From: Vibrio neonatus
Lineage (GTDB): Bacteria; Pseudomonadota; Gammaproteobacteria; Enterobacterales; Vibrionaceae
Length of the DNA: 64,000 bases
Direction of reading: 5' to 3'
Assembly (NCBI RefSeq): GCF_024346975.1
Contig: NZ_AP024885.1
Span: forward strand, 2,666,001 to 2,730,000
Shown: one piece after another, positions 29,966 through 42,172 of the stretch
Layout: each line of letters begins with the position of its first letter
How positions within the stretch are numbered: the first letter of the stretch is position 1
Program-made: the position numbers and the translations under genes
The notes under the pieces: generated by a model
Seen by the model: the letters and a program-made list of their open reading frames with translations, nothing else
Database searches by the model: none
Told to the model about the DNA's origin: nothing

Positions 29966-30799
29966 TTACGAGCCCTCTAGGTTTTTACGTAATTCTCTGA
30001 GGATTTGTTTTGCCCCAGGTCGAATCCCTCTCCACAACATAAAGCTCTCAGCGGCCTGTCCAACTAACATGCCTAAACCATCGTAAGCTTTCGCCGCACC
30101 TTGTTCTTTTGCCCACTGATTAAAAACCGTCGTTCCTGCACCGTAAACCATGTCATAGCTGACGGTTTGTGAGGAAAATATCTTGGCTGATATTTTAGGT
30201 AGCTGTTTCGTTAGCCCTGCGGACGTTGAGTTAATCACAACATCAAAGCTTTCTGCTACTTCATCGATAGGCAGCGCCTTGATTGGACCATACGGCTTAA
30301 ATTGCTCCGCTAGAGCCTGCGCCTTACTCAATGTTCTATTGGCTATCACAAGCTCTAGAGGCTGTTGGTCAAGCAATGGCTTTAAGACACCGCGCACTGC
30401 ACCACCAGCACCAATAACCAGAATCTTGGCACCTTTAAGTAATACTTGGTATTGCAGTAGATCTTGAACTAGCCCTTCACCATCAGTGTTATCACCAATA
30501 ATCTCGCCATCATCGAGCTTTTTCAGTGTATTCACCGCGCCAGCAAGCTGTGCTCTTTCGGTCAGCCTATCTGCCAGTTGGTAGGCATCATGCTTGAAGG
30601 GAGCGGTAATATTGCAACCTTTACCGCCTTGAGCAAAAAATTCTGTGGCCGCTTGGGTAAACTCGCCCACTTCAGCGTGTTGCGCTGAATAGGTAAGACT
30701 CTGGTTAGTCTGACGGGCAAATAAAGTATGAATAAACGGTGATTTACTCTGCTTTATTGGGTTTCCAAATACGACATACTTATCAATTAACTGCTTCAT
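29966..30799 (-). CDS. aroE: Shikimate dehydrogenase AroE
   Basis: A 277-residue NADP-dependent enzyme reducing 3-dehydroshikimate in aromatic amino-acid synthesis. Substrate-binding [11 protein letters not shown] near residue 17, catalytic Lys and Asn in [13 protein letters not shown] near 60-72, [12 protein letters not shown] near 101, the nucleotide loop [12 protein letters not shown] near 127 and STSAGL near 192 are visible. Length is typical. Confidence 0.95.
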   Translation of the reverse strand: MKQLIDKYVVFGNPIKQSKSPFIHTLFARQTNQSLTYSAQHAEVGEFTQAATEFFAQGGKGCNITAPFKHDAYQLADRLTERAQLAGAVNTLKKLDDGEIIGDNTDGEGLVQDLLQYQVLLKGAKILVIGAGGAVRGVLKPLLDQQPLELVIANRTLSKAQALAEQFKPYGPIKALPIDEVAESFDVVINSTSAGLTKQLPKISAKIFSSQTVSYDMVYGAGTTVFNQWAKEQGAAKAYDGLGMLVGQAAESFMLWRGIRPGAKQILRELRKNLEGS

Positions 30800-30875
30800 C
30801 TTCCTACCTGACTGAAAAACTAATCATAAAACGACCTTCTAAGAACCTACCACTGAACAGCGTGAAGAAAAAGTG

Positions 30876-31784
<909 letters not shown>

Positions 31785-32342
31785 TTACCCTTGTCTTAAT
31801 ATTTGTAATGTTTTGGCGTCTTTAATTTCTGACGGTTTACTTCTGTCACCGACCGCACCTTTAACAATAAACACATCTTCATTACCAAGTTGACTCTCGA
31901 CCTCTTCGGCACTTAAACAGGGAGGTAATCCCGATAAATTGGCACTGGTCGAGGTAATTGGCTTGGCAAATTCAATGCATAACTGTTGCACTAAAGGATG
32001 ATCTGTCACCCTTACCGCAACACTATCAAACTGCCCATGCACTAACTGATGTACTTTCTTACTCACTGGCATAACCCATGTCACAGGGCCCGGCCAACTT
32101 TGGAATACCACTTCAAGCTGTTCAGTTGAAAGTTCACTTATATCTACATACGGCAGTAGCTGTTCAAAGCTAGCCGCAATTAAAATCAACCCTTTTGCTG
32201 GGTCTCTTTGTTTTAGTTCAATTAACGCCTGTAAGGCTTGTTCATTATCGGGATCGCACCCAACACCAAACACGGCTTCTGTGGGGTAAGCGATAACCTT
32301 TCCTTGGTGAAGCGCCCCGACAGCTTGCTCAATTAGCATCAT
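31785..32342 (-). CDS. tsaC: Threonylcarbamoyl-AMP synthase TsaC
   Basis: A 185-residue Sua5/YrdC-domain protein that makes threonylcarbamoyl-AMP for the t6A modification of ANN-decoding tRNAs. Motifs: VIAYPTEAVFGVGCDPDN near 16-33, LKQRDPAKGLILI near 43-55, WPGPVTWVMP and ITSTSANLSGLPP. The short form is typical of gammaproteobacterial TsaC. Two adjacent ATGs (32342 and 32339) are possible starts. Confidence 0.93.
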   Translation of the reverse strand: MMLIEQAVGALHQGKVIAYPTEAVFGVGCDPDNEQALQALIELKQRDPAKGLILIAASFEQLLPYVDISELSTEQLEVVFQSWPGPVTWVMPVSKKVHQLVHGQFDSVAVRVTDHPLVQQLCIEFAKPITSTSANLSGLPPCLSAEEVESQLGNEDVFIVKGAVGDRSKPSEIKDAKTLQILRQG

Positions 32343-32436
32343 TCCTTGAGTATCCTCTCTACACTATCTTTTGCCTTAGTTTACAAATTCTATTCGTGAC
32401 TGGTAAGCATTTCCTTTAAATCAGCAAAACAAAGCG

Positions 32437-32452
32437 ACGCAAACGTTTTCCT
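32437..32452. promoter_or_regulatory. PurR operator of purEK
   Basis: ACGCAAACGTTTTCCT fits the PurR consensus ACGCAAACGTTTNCNT. It overlaps the probable -35 region of a promoter whose -10 is TATAAT at 32469-32474, so purine repression of purEK is expected. Confidence 0.85.
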
Positions 32453-32525
32453 ATTCAAAAAATAACCGTATAATGCGCGCAAAATCAGTATCTAAATCTC
32501 TACTAGTTAAATTAGGAGTCGTTAC

Positions 32526-33011
32526 ATGCAAGTCGGTATTATTATGGGTTCTAAATCAGATTGGCCAACGATGAAGTTAGCTGCTGAAATGCTCGACCAA
32601 TTCGGTGTTAGCTACGAAACTAAAGTTGTATCAGCTCACCGTACTCCACAACTACTAGCAGACTATGCTTCTAGTGCAAAAGAACGTGGTATTAAAGTTA
32701 TTATTGCTGGCGCTGGCGGCGCGGCGCACCTTCCTGGTATGTGTGCGGCATTTACTAGCCTTCCAGTGCTTGGCGTTCCTGTTCAGTCTCGCGCTTTAAA
32801 AGGTATGGATTCACTGCTTTCTATTGTACAAATGCCAAAAGGGATTGCGGTAGGCACTCTGGCAATTGGTGAAGCAGGTGCAGCAAACTCTGGTATCTTA
32901 GCGGCGCAAATTATCGGTACTCACGTTCCTGAAGTAATGGAAAAAGTAGAAGCTTTCCGTAAAGAACAAACTGACACTGTACTGGCTAATCCGAACCCAG
33001 CGGAGGATTAA
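32526..33011 (+). CDS. purE: N5-carboxyaminoimidazole ribonucleotide mutase PurE
   Basis: A 161-residue class I PurE that converts N5-CAIR to CAIR in purine synthesis. Conserved [11 protein letters not shown] near residues 6-16, SAHRTP near 41-46, [11 protein letters not shown] near 68-78 and VPVQS near 97. Preceded by an AGGAG site and a PurR operator, and followed four bases later by purK. Confidence 0.96.
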   Translation: MQVGIIMGSKSDWPTMKLAAEMLDQFGVSYETKVVSAHRTPQLLADYASSAKERGIKVIIAGAGGAAHLPGMCAAFTSLPVLGVPVQSRALKGMDSLLSIVQMPKGIAVGTLAIGEAGAANSGILAAQIIGTHVPEVMEKVEAFRKEQTDTVLANPNPAED

Positions 33012-33015
33012 TACT

Positions 33016-34131
33016 GTGCAAGTTTTAGTTTTAGGTGCTGGACAACTAGCGCGCATGATGGCTCTAGCCGCCGCTCCACTGAACATCAAAACTATCGCTT
33101 TTGATGTCAACAGTGAGTCTATTGTTGAGCCCATCACTCAAACCAAACTAGGTAGTGGACTGGCAGCTGCGATTGAGCAAGCTGATGTGATTACGGCTGA
33201 ATTTGAGCATGTTCCTCATCCTGTTTTGGATGCTTGTCAGGCGAGCGGCAAACTCTTGCCAAGTGCGACTGCAATCAAAACCGGTGGCGATCGCCGCATT
33301 GAAAAAGCACTGCTCGATAAAGCAAACGTTGCCAACGCGAAATATGCGCTTATTCGTACTCGCCAAGATTTCGAACAAGCCATTGAATACGTAGGTTTAC
33401 CTATGGTGTTAAAAAGCACTCTAGGCGGTTACGATGGCAAAGGTCAATGGCGTTTAAAAGAAGCCTCACAAGTTGATGCTATCTGGGCAGAAATGGAACA
33501 GTGCATTGCCTCTTCGGCAGCGCAGGCAATTATTGCTGAAGAATTTGTTGCCTTTGATCGTGAGGTGTCTTTAATTGGCGCTCGCAATCAACACGGTGAA
33601 ATCGCTGTCTACCCATTAGCAGAAAACGTGCATACCGATGGTGTGTTGAGCCTATCAACCGCAATTGACGAGCCACAACTGCAAGCTCAAGCGAAGCAAA
33701 TGTTTACTGCCGTTGCTGAGTGTTTAGATTATGTGGGTGTTTTAGCATTGGAGTTCTTCGATGTTAAAGGGCAATTGATGGTCAATGAAATTGCTCCTCG
33801 CGTTCACAACTCTGGTCACTGGACACAGCAAGGTGCTGAAACCTGTCAGTTTGAAAATCATATGCGCGCCGTTTGTGGACTACCGCTAGGTAGCACTGAA
33901 GCACTGCGTCCTACTGCTATGATTAACATTCTGGGTGAAGATACTCTTGCACAAGAGATTTTGAGCATGAAACAAGCTCATATCCATTGGTACGGCAAGG
34001 ATAAACGTCCTGGACGTAAGATGGGGCACATTAATGTTTGTGGCAATAGCCCTGCGGATCTGCAACAACAATTACAAGATATCGCACAGTGGTTAGATGC
34101 AAGTGCCTTCCCTGCACTGCATCAAAAATAA
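33016..34131 (+). CDS. purK: 5-(carboxyamino)imidazole ribonucleotide synthase PurK
   Basis: A 371-residue ATP-grasp ligase that carboxylates [20 protein letters not shown] at the start, [14 protein letters not shown] near 132-145, [13 protein letters not shown] and the metal-binding [20 protein letters not shown] near 247-266 are visible. Starts with GTG, behind GGAGG. The purEK pair is a single operon ending in a terminator. Confidence 0.95.
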   Translation: MQVLVLGAGQLARMMALAAAPLNIKTIAFDVNSESIVEPITQTKLGSGLAAAIEQADVITAEFEHVPHPVLDACQASGKLLPSATAIKTGGDRRIEKALLDKANVANAKYALIRTRQDFEQAIEYVGLPMVLKSTLGGYDGKGQWRLKEASQVDAIWAEMEQCIASSAAQAIIAEEFVAFDREVSLIGARNQHGEIAVYPLAENVHTDGVLSLSTAIDEPQLQAQAKQMFTAVAECLDYVGVLALEFFDVKGQLMVNEIAPRVHNSGHWTQQGAETCQFENHMRAVCGLPLGSTEALRPTAMINILGEDTLAQEILSMKQAHIHWYGKDKRPGRKMGHINVCGNSPADLQQQLQDIAQWLDASAFPALHQK

Positions 34132-34162
34132 CCGGCTATAGAAAACACAGCCTATAAACGGC

Positions 34163-34189
34163 AAAAAGGAGGCAATCGCCTCCTTTTTT
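34163..34189. terminator. Terminator after purK
   Basis: AAAAAGGAGGC, loop AATC, GCCTCCTTTTTT: a strong symmetrical hairpin usable by both purEK and the convergent smg operon. Confidence 0.9.
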
Positions 34190-34205
34190 ATTATTTAGTC
34201 TTAAA

Positions 34206-34757
34206 TCACTGTTTTGCCTGACACTTACGACTGGCGCATATCACACTGCTTTTATCTCCGCTTTTCTTCACCATCAACAATTCAAAACCACACTCTTGGC
34301 ACTTACCTTGCTTAGGCTCACTGTTGATCGAGAACTGACATTTCGGGTACTGATCACAGGCATAAAATGCTTTCCCATATCGAGATTTACGCTCAATCAA
34401 ATGCCCTTTATGGCATTCTGGGCAAACAAAGGATTCGACACTGTGATCTTCTGGCTCATCTAAACTGCCAATATAGTGGCAATCGGGATAAGCAGAGCAA
34501 CCAATAAACATGCCATAACGGCCCTGTCTAAGTACCAATTCATCACCACAATTAGGGCAAGGTACACCCAATGGCTTAATAATCTGCCCTGAAGCCTGAT
34601 GTGATGATTTTATGTAATCACAACTAGGATAATTGCTACATCCCAAAAACGCTCCATGCTTACCATGACGCATTTGTAGAGGATGACCGCAATTAGGACA
34701 TGATTGCTCTAAAGCATGCCCTTCCGCAGAAAAAAGTTGATGATTAATTTTACTCAT
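34206..34757 (-). CDS. Topoisomerase-type C4 zinc-finger protein (YrdD-like)
   Basis: A 183-residue protein made of four zinc-finger units resembling the C-terminal DNA-binding repeats of topoisomerase I: CPNCGHPLQMRHGKHGAFLG, CPNCGDELVLRQGRYGMFIG, CPECHKGHLIERKSRYGKAF and a final CQECGFELLMVKKSG. There is no topoisomerase catalytic domain. In this gene block (dprA-smg-topA-like-tsaC-aroE) it is a conserved accessory gene of unknown exact role. Confidence 0.88.
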   Translation of the reverse strand: MSKINHQLFSAEGHALEQSCPNCGHPLQMRHGKHGAFLGCSNYPSCDYIKSSHQASGQIIKPLGVPCPNCGDELVLRQGRYGMFIGCSAYPDCHYIGSLDEPEDHSVESFVCPECHKGHLIERKSRYGKAFYACDQYPKCQFSINSEPKQGKCQECGFELLMVKKSGDKSSVICASRKCQAKQ

Positions 34758-34776
34758 AGCGTTTATCTAGCATGAC

Positions 34777-35250
34777 TTAGTGCAAAATGCCGTGATCGGT
34801 CGAGTAAAGTAACTCTTCCATTGTGTTGTAGGCACTTTCATTGCCCGGAACATTAAACAGCACCATTAAGATGATCCATTTCAGGTCATCTAGCTGTAAG
34901 TCTCGAGTTTCAAGCCCCATGACGCGATCAATCACCATTTCACGAAGCTCTGGGTTTAGCACTTCAATTTGTTCTAAGAACAAAATGAATCCTCGGCAAC
35001 GAGTGTCTATTCTTTGTTGCTCTTTCTCAGAATAAATTCGGATTGAAGTCGCTGAGCTAGTCGCTATATTTTGACTTGAATCGTCACTTTGCAAAGCTGC
35101 AAGGTCTTCAAGCCAGTTTAACGCTTTATAGATCTCATTTTGATGGAAACCTGCGCGAAGGAGTTCTTGCTCAAGCTCATCTTGGTCGACGTTCAAATCG
35201 CTCTCGCTATGAATATACGTCTCAAATAGATACATAAGAATATCCATCAT
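34777..35250 (-). CDS. smg: Smg family protein (DUF494)
   Basis: A 157-residue helical protein starting [20 protein letters not shown], the Smg signature, with LVELGF-like [20 protein letters not shown] near 29-48. Function is unknown despite wide conservation beside dprA. A GGAG site precedes the ATG at 35250, which sits two bases after the dprA stop. Confidence 0.92.
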   Translation of the reverse strand: MMDILMYLFETYIHSESDLNVDQDELEQELLRAGFHQNEIYKALNWLEDLAALQSDDSSQNIATSSATSIRIYSEKEQQRIDTRCRGFILFLEQIEVLNPELREMVIDRVMGLETRDLQLDDLKWIILMVLFNVPGNESAYNTMEELLYSTDHGILH

Positions 35251-35252
35251 AG

Positions 35253-36395
35253 TCAGCTCCCCCTTAATCTAATATAACCACCACCTACTGAAGCCACGAG
35301 TCCTTTGAGCTCCAGTTCTAATAACTGCATCATAACCTGATTAATGGGTAAATGGGTGCTTTGTGCCAAAAAATCAACCGCTGTTGGCTTATCTCCCAAT
35401 AGATTAAGTAAACCTTGATTTAAATCTGATTCTGACGCGCATCTTTCGCTGTTTTTTGCTGGCAATTGAGCATGAAAACCCAAACCTTGTTGCTCGGTCT
35501 GAGACCAATCAATCAAGCCATTCATCTCTTGGATAATATCTTGTGCACTGCGTACTAGCACCGCTCCATCTCGAATCAGGTTATTACAGCCCATCGCATT
35601 AGGATTGAGCACAGAGCCTGGGACGGCATACACATCCCTGCCTTGCTCTAAAGCAAATCGAGCCGTAATCAGAGAACCACTTTTCGCCGCCGCTTCAACG
35701 ACCAACACTCCTACCGATAAACCACTAATAATTCGGTTTCGTCTAGGGAAGTTATACGCTCTAAGGGGATAAAAAGGAGGAAACTCAGACACCAATGCGC
35801 CACTCGCTTTAATGCGTTCAGCTAAACGCTGATGCTGTTTTGGGTAGAGGTAGTCAAAACCACTACCTAACACCGCAACTGTCGTCCCCTTATGATCAAG
35901 ACACGCTTGATGAGCATGCCCATCGACACCTAAAGCAAGCCCACTGGTTATCGTCACCCCAAGTTGCGTTAACTCCGCAGAAAACTGACGCGTAATGTAC
36001 AAACCGTCTTGGCTACTATTGCGACTGCCTACAACGCCAATCTGATTGGAACTTAAAGCCGATACCTCACCCTGCACAAACAACAATGGCGGATAACATG
36101 GGATCTCTTTTAATAACTGAGGATAAGCGCTGTCATCTTCACAGATCAGCAAGTGGTTACCGTCTTTGCTCAGCCAGTTTAAGCAACGTTCAACATTGGC
36201 GTTGGCTTTGTCTGTTAAATGGCGAACTTGTAAATCGGTAAATTTTAAGTCGAATAACTCTTTTTTAGATAAATTGATGAGCTCTAACGGAGAGGTAAAC
36301 TCAATGATTTTTTGCAGCTTAACCCCACTTAAACGAGGCGTCATCGACAAGGTTAACCAAGCTATTATCTGTTGTTCTGTCATCGTTATTCTCAT
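35253..36395 (-). CDS. dprA: DNA-processing protein DprA
   Basis: A 380-residue protein that loads RecA on incoming single-stranded DNA in natural transformation. The SAM-like N-terminal region is followed by the Rossmann core with [13 protein letters not shown] near 118, [20 protein letters not shown] near 154, [31 protein letters not shown] and [18 protein letters not shown], then a C-terminal winged helix. Together with comM in this window it fits a competent Vibrio. The start may instead be the ATG at 36383. Confidence 0.94.
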   Translation of the reverse strand: MRITMTEQQIIAWLTLSMTPRLSGVKLQKIIEFTSPLELINLSKKELFDLKFTDLQVRHLTDKANANVERCLNWLSKDGNHLLICEDDSAYPQLLKEIPCYPPLLFVQGEVSALSSNQIGVVGSRNSSQDGLYITRQFSAELTQLGVTITSGLALGVDGHAHQACLDHKGTTVAVLGSGFDYLYPKQHQRLAERIKASGALVSEFPPFYPLRAYNFPRRNRIISGLSVGVLVVEAAAKSGSLITARFALEQGRDVYAVPGSVLNPNAMGCNNLIRDGAVLVRSAQDIIQEMNGLIDWSQTEQQGLGFHAQLPAKNSERCASESDLNQGLLNLLGDKPTAVDFLAQSTHLPINQVMMQLLELELKGLVASVGGGYIRLRGS

Positions 36396-36492
36396 CGATT
36401 TATATTGGTGCTGTTATTTGAAGACCAAAATGACTAAAATTGTCACAAGTAGCTGAGATTCTTTCGGCGCAGTTCAACTTTTTTGAGTGATT

Positions 36493-37002
36493 ATGTCTTT
36501 ATTACAAGTATTAACCTTTCCTGATGATCGCCTTCGTACGGTTGCAAAACCAGTCGAAGATTTTACGCCTGAACTCCAAAAACACATCGACGACATGATT
36601 GAAACCATGTACGAAGAAGAAGGTATTGGCTTAGCTTCTACCCAAGTTAATGTTCATAAACGTATCGTGGTAATCGATCTTTCTGAGAATCGCGATGAGC
36701 CTTTGGTATTGATCAACCCAGAAATCACCGAGAAGCGCGGTGAAGACGGTATTGAAGAAGGCTGTCTATCTGTGCCCGGTGCGCGTGCTCTTGTACCTAG
36801 AGCCGCGGAAGTATCGGTAAAAGCACAAGACCGTAACGGCGACGAATTTACCTTTGAAGCAGACGATTTACTTGCCATCTGTGTACAACATGAGTTGGAC
36901 CACTTAGCCGGTAAACTCTTTGTTGATTACCTTTCTCCACTGAAACGTAAACGCATCAAAGACAAGCTAGAAAAAATTAAGCGCTTCAACGAAAGAAACT
37001 AA
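36493..37002 (+). CDS. def: Peptide deformylase Def
   Basis: A 169-residue metalloenzyme removing the formyl group of nascent proteins. Three motifs: GIGLASTQV near 44-52, EEGCLSVPG near 87-95 with the metal Cys, and [10 protein letters not shown] near 131-140 with both His ligands. The ATG at 36493 gives the standard length; the frame is open from a GTG six bases earlier. It is divergent from dprA and first in def-fmt-rsmB-trkA-trkH. Confidence 0.95.
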   Translation: MSLLQVLTFPDDRLRTVAKPVEDFTPELQKHIDDMIETMYEEEGIGLASTQVNVHKRIVVIDLSENRDEPLVLINPEITEKRGEDGIEEGCLSVPGARALVPRAAEVSVKAQDRNGDEFTFEADDLLAICVQHELDHLAGKLFVDYLSPLKRKRIKDKLEKIKRFNERN

Positions 37003-37019
37003 TTATTCAGGAGTTTGCA

Positions 37020-37967
37020 TTGAGCAAAGCACTAAAGATCGTATTTGCAGGGACTCCAGATTTCGCCGCCGACCATTTGGCGGCGTTGTTATCTTCGGAG
37101 CATGAGGTTATTGCGGTTTACTCGACCCCAGACAAACCTGCGGGCCGTGGTAAAAAACTGACTGCAAGTCCAGTTAAAAACCTCGCTATTGAACACAATA
37201 TTCCTGTTTTTCAGCCAGAGAACTTCAAGTCAGACGAAGCCAAACAACAATTGGCTGACTTAAACGCCGATATCATGGTTGTGGTCGCTTATGGCCTACT
37301 ATTGCCTAAGCAAGTACTTGATACACCTAAACTGGGTTGCATCAACGTGCACGGCTCTATTTTGCCTCGCTGGCGCGGCGCAGCCCCAATTCAACGTTCA
37401 ATTTGGGCGGGCGATGCGGAAACTGGCGTGACCATCATGCAAATGGATGTCGGTTTAGATACGGGCGATATGCTGCACATTGCGACTTTACCTATCGAAC
37501 CTGAAGACACTAGCGCCGCCTTGTACCACAAACTGGCAAAACTTGGCCCTGTTGCTCTCATTGATTGCTTAGCAAACATAGCGCAAGGCACAGCCGTTGC
37601 GGTGAAGCAAGATGATGACCTGTCGAATTACGCCAAGAAACTCAGCAAAGAAGAAGCGCTACTGAACTGGAGCAAAGATGCTGTGGCGCTTGAGCGTGAA
37701 ATTCGTGCATTTAATCCTTGGCCAATGAGTTATTTCAGCATTGCGGATAAGAACATCAAGGTATGGCAAGCACGCGTGAACTCTGAAGCCTGTACAGAAG
37801 CCGTCGGTACCATCATCAGCGCTGATAAAAACGGTATTCAAATCGCAACTGGAAACGGCCGCTTAATCCTAGAACAAATCCAAGTGCCCGGGAAAAAAGC
37901 TATGTCGGTAGGCGACGTACTCAATTCTCGAGCAGATTGGTTCCCTGTTGGAACCCAATTAGCATAA
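37020..37967 (+). CDS. fmt: Methionyl-tRNA formyltransferase Fmt
   Basis: A 315-residue enzyme formylating initiator Met-t[20 protein letters not shown] near residues 7-23, [14 protein letters not shown] near 39-52, the catalytic [19 protein letters not shown] near 107-125 with Asn, His and later Asp ([13 protein letters not shown]). The start is a TTG behind CAGGAG. Length is normal, and def-fmt pairing is standard. Confidence 0.95.
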   Translation: MSKALKIVFAGTPDFAADHLAALLSSEHEVIAVYSTPDKPAGRGKKLTASPVKNLAIEHNIPVFQPENFKSDEAKQQLADLNADIMVVVAYGLLLPKQVLDTPKLGCINVHGSILPRWRGAAPIQRSIWAGDAETGVTIMQMDVGLDTGDMLHIATLPIEPEDTSAALYHKLAKLGPVALIDCLANIAQGTAVAVKQDDDLSNYAKKLSKEEALLNWSKDAVALEREIRAFNPWPMSYFSIADKNIKVWQARVNSEACTEAVGTIISADKNGIQIATGNGRLILEQIQVPGKKAMSVGDVLNSRADWFPVGTQLA

Positions 37968-37979
37968 TCACTTATTTCT

Positions 37980-38002
37980 AAGGCTTGAATTTTTCAAGCC
38001 TT
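37980..38002 (+). terminator. Hairpin between fmt and rsmB
   Basis: AAGGCTTGAA and TTCAAGCCTT form a 10-bp stem with a very short loop, but no T run follows. It may be an RNA-processing or partial termination site within the operon. Confidence 0.45.
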
Positions 38003-38022
38003 ACTCTTGTTAGGAAATACCT

Positions 38023-39303
38023 ATGAATGTACGCGCCGCTGCGGCAACCGTGCTGTTTCAAGTTGTAGACAAAGGCTATTCACTCTCTAGCGCTTTACCC
38101 AACGCACAATCCCAATTAAAACCTCGTGACCACGCTCTGCTACAAGAGATTTGCTATGGCTGTCTTCGCTACTTGCCAAGATTAGAAACCATAGTCAATG
38201 AACTGATGGAAAAGCCCCTGAAAGGCAAACAACGCGTGTTCCATCACTTAATGTTAGTGGGTATTTACCAACTTAGTTTTATGCGTACTGCCGACCATGC
38301 AGCCGTTGCCGAAACCGTTGAAGCATGCCAATCACTTAAAGGGCATAAGCTAAAAGGTTTGGTTAATGCGGTATTACGTAACTATCAGCGCAACCAACAA
38401 CGATTGGATGAAATCTCGGTTAAGCACGATGCAGGCAAATATGGTCACCCAAGCTGGCTACTTAAGTTGCTGAAAGCCTCTTACCCAAATGACTGGGAAT
38501 CCATTGTTGAAGCCAACAACACCAAAGCACCTATGTGGCTACGTGTAAACGCTCAGCATCATACTCGCGATGAGTATTTGAAATTACTTGAAGCAGAAGA
38601 TATTGAAGCCGACATTCACCCTCAAGCACGTCATGCGCTACGTCTACATCGAGCTTGTGATGTCAATCAGCTTCCGGGTTTTGCGCAAGGTTGGGTATCG
38701 GTGCAAGATGCTGCCGCGCAATTGGCTCTTGAATACTTACAACCGCAAGATGGCGAGCTTATCTTAGACTGTTGTGCCGCTCCCGGTGGTAAAACCGCGC
38801 ATATCCTAGAAAACACCACCAATAGTGAAGTGGTTGCCATTGATGCTGACCCACAACGCCTAGAGCGAGTGCATCAAAACTTAGAACGCTTAAACCTCAC
38901 TGCCAAGGTAATGTGTGCCGATGCACGTAACCCTGACCAATGGTGGACAGGTGAGCAGTTCGACCGCATTTTGCTCGATGCACCTTGTTCTGCTATTGGT
39001 GTTATCCGTCGTCACCCAGACATCAAATGGTTACGTCGCGCAGATGATCTTCCCGCGCTAGCTCAGCTACAAAGCGAAATTTTAGATGCTATGTGGCAAC
39101 AACTGAAGAAAGGCGGAACCTTAGTTTACGCTACATGCTCAATTTCTCCGGTTGAAAATACAGAGCAAGTACAGGCATTCTTAGCTCGCACAGACGATGT
39201 TGAACTCATCGATAGTGATCCAAGCAATCCAGGAAGACAAATATTACCTGGGGAGCACAATATGGATGGCTTCTATTATGCGGTTCTGCAAAAAAAGAGC
39301 TAA
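38023..39303 (+). CDS. rsmB: 16S rRNA (cytosine-967-C5)-methyltransferase RsmB
   Basis: A 426-residue methyltransferase with an N-terminal NusB-like domain (about 1-140) and a C-terminal Rossmann methylase. Visible are the SAM motif [15 protein letters not shown] near 248-262, [19 protein letters not shown] near 316-334 with the Cys motif IV, and [17 protein letters not shown] near 366-382 with the catalytic Cys. Length matches the family. Confidence 0.95.
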   Translation: MNVRAAAATVLFQVVDKGYSLSSALPNAQSQLKPRDHALLQEICYGCLRYLPRLETIVNELMEKPLKGKQRVFHHLMLVGIYQLSFMRTADHAAVAETVEACQSLKGHKLKGLVNAVLRNYQRNQQRLDEISVKHDAGKYGHPSWLLKLLKASYPNDWESIVEANNTKAPMWLRVNAQHHTRDEYLKLLEAEDIEADIHPQARHALRLHRACDVNQLPGFAQGWVSVQDAAAQLALEYLQPQDGELILDCCAAPGGKTAHILENTTNSEVVAIDADPQRLERVHQNLERLNLTAKVMCADARNPDQWWTGEQFDRILLDAPCSAIGVIRRHPDIKWLRRADDLPALAQLQSEILDAMWQQLKKGGTLVYATCSISPVENTEQVQAFLARTDDVELIDSDPSNPGRQILPGEHNMDGFYYAVLQKKS

Positions 39304-39338
39304 ATTAAACTAAGCCCTGCTGTATAGGAAAATAATCG

Positions 39339-40715
39339 ATGAAAATCATAATCTTGGGTGCCGGACAAGTCGGAGGTACTCTTGCTGAAAATCTTGTTGG
39401 CGAAAATAACGATATCACTATTGTGGATACCGATAATCGTCGTCTGCGCGAATTACAAGATAAGTATGACCTTCGTGTAATCAATGGTGCTGCAAGTCAC
39501 CCTGACACGTTACGCGATGCCGGAGCTCAAGATGCCGATATGCTGGTGGCGGTAACCAATTCTGATGAGATCAACATGGCCGCTTGCCAAGTTGCATTCA
39601 CCCTATTTAATACCCCAAACCGCATTGCTCGAATCCGCTCTCCTGAATACTTAAAAGAAAAAGACTCTCTATTTAAGTCAGGAGCTATTCCTGTTGATCA
39701 CCTTATTGCACCAGAAGAGTTAGTCACTGGCTACATCGAACGCTTAGTTCAATACCCTGGCGCACTGCAAGTGGTTAGTTTTGCAGAAGAGAAAGTTAGC
39801 TTAGTGGCAGTAAAAGCATTTTATGGCGGCCCATTGGTCGGCAATGCGATTTCTGCTCTGCGTGAACATATGCCTCACATTGATACTCGTGTAGCGGCTA
39901 TTTTCCGTCAGGGACGTGCTATCAGACCGCAAGGCACCACAGTTATCGAAGCCGATGATGAAGTGTTCTTTGTGGCGGCCAGTAATGACATCCGCTCTGT
40001 AATGAGTGAATTACAACGTCTTGAAAAGCAGTACCGCAAAATCATGATTGTCGGTGGCGGTAATATTGGTGCAGGTCTAGCAAAACGCTTGGAGCGTAAC
40101 TACTCCATCAAGCTGATTGAACGCGACCTTGAACGCGCCGAAATGCTCTCTGAAGTGCTAGAAAACACCATTGTGTTATGTGGTGATGCTGCTGATAAAG
40201 AACTGTTATACGAAGAAAACATCGAAGAGATGGATGTGTTCATCGCGCTAACGAACGAAGATGAAACCAACATCATGTCTGCAATGCTGGCGAAGAGCCT
40301 TAACGCTAGAAAGGTGATGGTGCTAATCCAGCGCGGCGCTTATGTTGAGTTGGTGCAAGGTGGCGATATTGATGTAGCTATCTCTCCTCAGCAAGCCACT
40401 ATTTCTGCGCTACTGACTCATGTGCGTCGTGCCGATATCGTTAACGTTTCTTCATTACGCCGTGGCGCAGCCGAAGCTATCGAAGCTATCGCCCACGGTG
40501 ATGAAAACACCTCAAAAGTTGTGGGACGTGCGATTGGCGATCTCAAGTTACCACCGGGCACCACCATTGGCGCTATTGTGCGTGGCGAAGAGGTCTTAAT
40601 TGCGCACGATAGAACTATGATTGAACAAGACGATCACGTAGTGATGTTCTTGGTCGACAAAAAGTACGTTCCTGATGTTGAAAGCTTATTTCAACCAAGC
40701 CCGTTCTTCTTGTAG
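39339..40715 (+). CDS. trkA: Trk potassium uptake system NAD-binding protein TrkA
   Basis: A 458-residue cytoplasmic regulator with two RCK units. Each has a nucleotide loop: [18 protein letters not shown] near 2-19 and [18 protein letters not shown] near 233-250, and each is followed by a TrkA-C domain. It gates the TrkH channel in response to nucleotides. trkH follows 11 bases later. Confidence 0.95.
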   Translation: MKIIILGAGQVGGTLAENLVGENNDITIVDTDNRRLRELQDKYDLRVINGAASHPDTLRDAGAQDADMLVAVTNSDEINMAACQVAFTLFNTPNRIARIRSPEYLKEKDSLFKSGAIPVDHLIAPEELVTGYIERLVQYPGALQVVSFAEEKVSLVAVKAFYGGPLVGNAISALREHMPHIDTRVAAIFRQGRAIRPQGTTVIEADDEVFFVAASNDIRSVMSELQRLEKQYRKIMIVGGGNIGAGLAKRLERNYSIKLIERDLERAEMLSEVLENTIVLCGDAADKELLYEENIEEMDVFIALTNEDETNIMSAMLAKSLNARKVMVLIQRGAYVELVQGGDIDVAISPQQATISALLTHVRRADIVNVSSLRRGAAEAIEAIAHGDENTSKVVGRAIGDLKLPPGTTIGAIVRGEEVLIAHDRTMIEQDDHVVMFLVDKKYVPDVESLFQPSPFFL

Positions 40716-40726
40716 GTCCACCGAAT

Positions 40727-42172
40727 ATGGTAAATGTACGTCCAATACTATTTGTTTTAGGGTTAGTGCTGTCTAAGCTAGCACTGTTTATGTACCCGCC
40801 AACAATTTTAGCGATTTTTAATCCTGGAAGTGGTTTTGTTGAATTTGCTAAAGCAGTCGCCATCACCCACGTAGTATCGTTTATTTGCCTAACTTTAGGT
40901 CGTACGAAGCAGTTTAAACTCAACGTTCGAGATGTGTTCTTGGTCACCACCTTAGTATGGGTTGTGAGTACTGTTTTTGCGGCCTTGCCGTTTGTCTTTA
41001 TCAATCACATTAGCTTTACTGACGCTTACTTTGAGACCATGTCGGGAATAACCACCACTGGCTCAACCGTGCTCAGTGGGCTAGATACTATGTCCCCTAG
41101 CATTTTGCTATGGCGTTCATTATTGCAATGGTTAGGTGGCGTTGGCTTTATTGTTATGGGTGTAGCTATCTTACCTATGCTCAATGTCGGTGGGATGCGT
41201 CTGTTCCAGACCGAATCTTCCGACTGGTCTGATAAAAGCTCACCACGAGTCAAAAGTGTCGCCAAAAGTATTGTTGTCGTTTATCTAGGACTGACATTTG
41301 CCTGTTTTGCCAGTTATGTGGCAACCGGTATGACACCATTTGAAGCCATCAACCACGCCTTTACTACCATTTCGACTGGCGGCTATTCCACTTCTGACGG
41401 CTCAATGAATCACTTCTCTCATGAGACACAATGGTTTTCTACCCTCTTTATGTTTCTTGGCGGGCTACCATTTCTGTTGTTTGTTGCCGCCTATAGAAAG
41501 CAATCTTTATACGCTTTAACTAAAGATGCTCAGGTTATCGGTTTCTTTAAACTGTTTATGATTTCTAGCCTAATGATTGCTGCTTGGCTGGTTTTTCATG
41601 ATAGCTATCAAATGGATGATGCGCTGCGAGTCTCGATGTTTAACGTGGTCTCGGTATTGACTACAACAGGCTTTGGTCTGGATGACTTTACCTCTTGGGG
41701 CACCTTAACGACCGTACTCTTTACCTTCCTGCTGATGATGGGAGCATGCTCAGGCTCAACGGCTGGTGGAATCAAAACCTTCCGCTTCCAAATTGCCTTT
41801 ACTCTATTAAAGATACAGATGATGAAGCTGATTCATCCGTCTGGGGTGTTTGTTCAGCGATACAACAACCGCCGCGTCAACGACGATATCATTCGCTCGA
41901 TTGTCGCCTTTACCCTCACCTTCTTTGCGACCGTGTTGTTAGTGGCAGCAGGCTTATCGGCGATGGATTTAGACCCAGTAACCAGTCTTACTGGGTCAAT
42001 AACAGCAGTGGCCAATGTTGGGCCGGGAATGGGGCCAATTATTGGTCCAACAGGCAACTTTGCCCCGTTACCTGATGGTGCCAAATGGTTACTTAGCTTT
42101 GGTATGTTATTAGGTCGCCTTGAAATACTGACCATTTTTGTATTGTTCTTGCCGGCTTTCTGGAAACGCTAA
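40727..42172 (+). CDS. trkH: Trk potassium uptake protein TrkH
   Basis: A 481-residue inner-membrane potassium channel-like transporter with four pore repeats. Selectivity loops are visible: SGITTTGSTVLS near 105, AFTTISTGGYST near 215, TTTGFGLDD near 310 and VGPGMGPIIGP near 430. Partner of TrkA. Its stop overlaps the end of the convergent Spo0M gene by four bases. Confidence 0.95.
   Translation: MVNVRPILFVLGLVLSKLALFMYPPTILAIFNPGSGFVEFAKAVAITHVVSFICLTLGRTKQFKLNVRDVFLVTTLVWVVSTVFAALPFVFINHISFTDAYFETMSGITTTGSTVLSGLDTMSPSILLWRSLLQWLGGVGFIVMGVAILPMLNVGGMRLFQTESSDWSDKSSPRVKSVAKSIVVVYLGLTFACFASYVATGMTPFEAINHAFTTISTGGYSTSDGSMNHFSHETQWFSTLFMFLGGLPFLLFVAAYRKQSLYALTKDAQVIGFFKLFMISSLMIAAWLVFHDSYQMDDALRVSMFNVVSVLTTTGFGLDDFTSWGTLTTVLFTFLLMMGACSGSTAGGIKTFRFQIAFTLLKIQMMKLIHPSGVFVQRYNNRRVNDDIIRSIVAFTLTFFATVLLVAAGLSAMDLDPVTSLTGSITAVANVGPGMGPIIGPTGNFAPLPDGAKWLLSFGMLLGRLEILTIFVLFLPAFWKR

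Noticed and set aside
40615..41004. 129-codon ORF opposite trkA/trkH
   Set aside because: It is antisense to two well-supported genes and has no family likeness.
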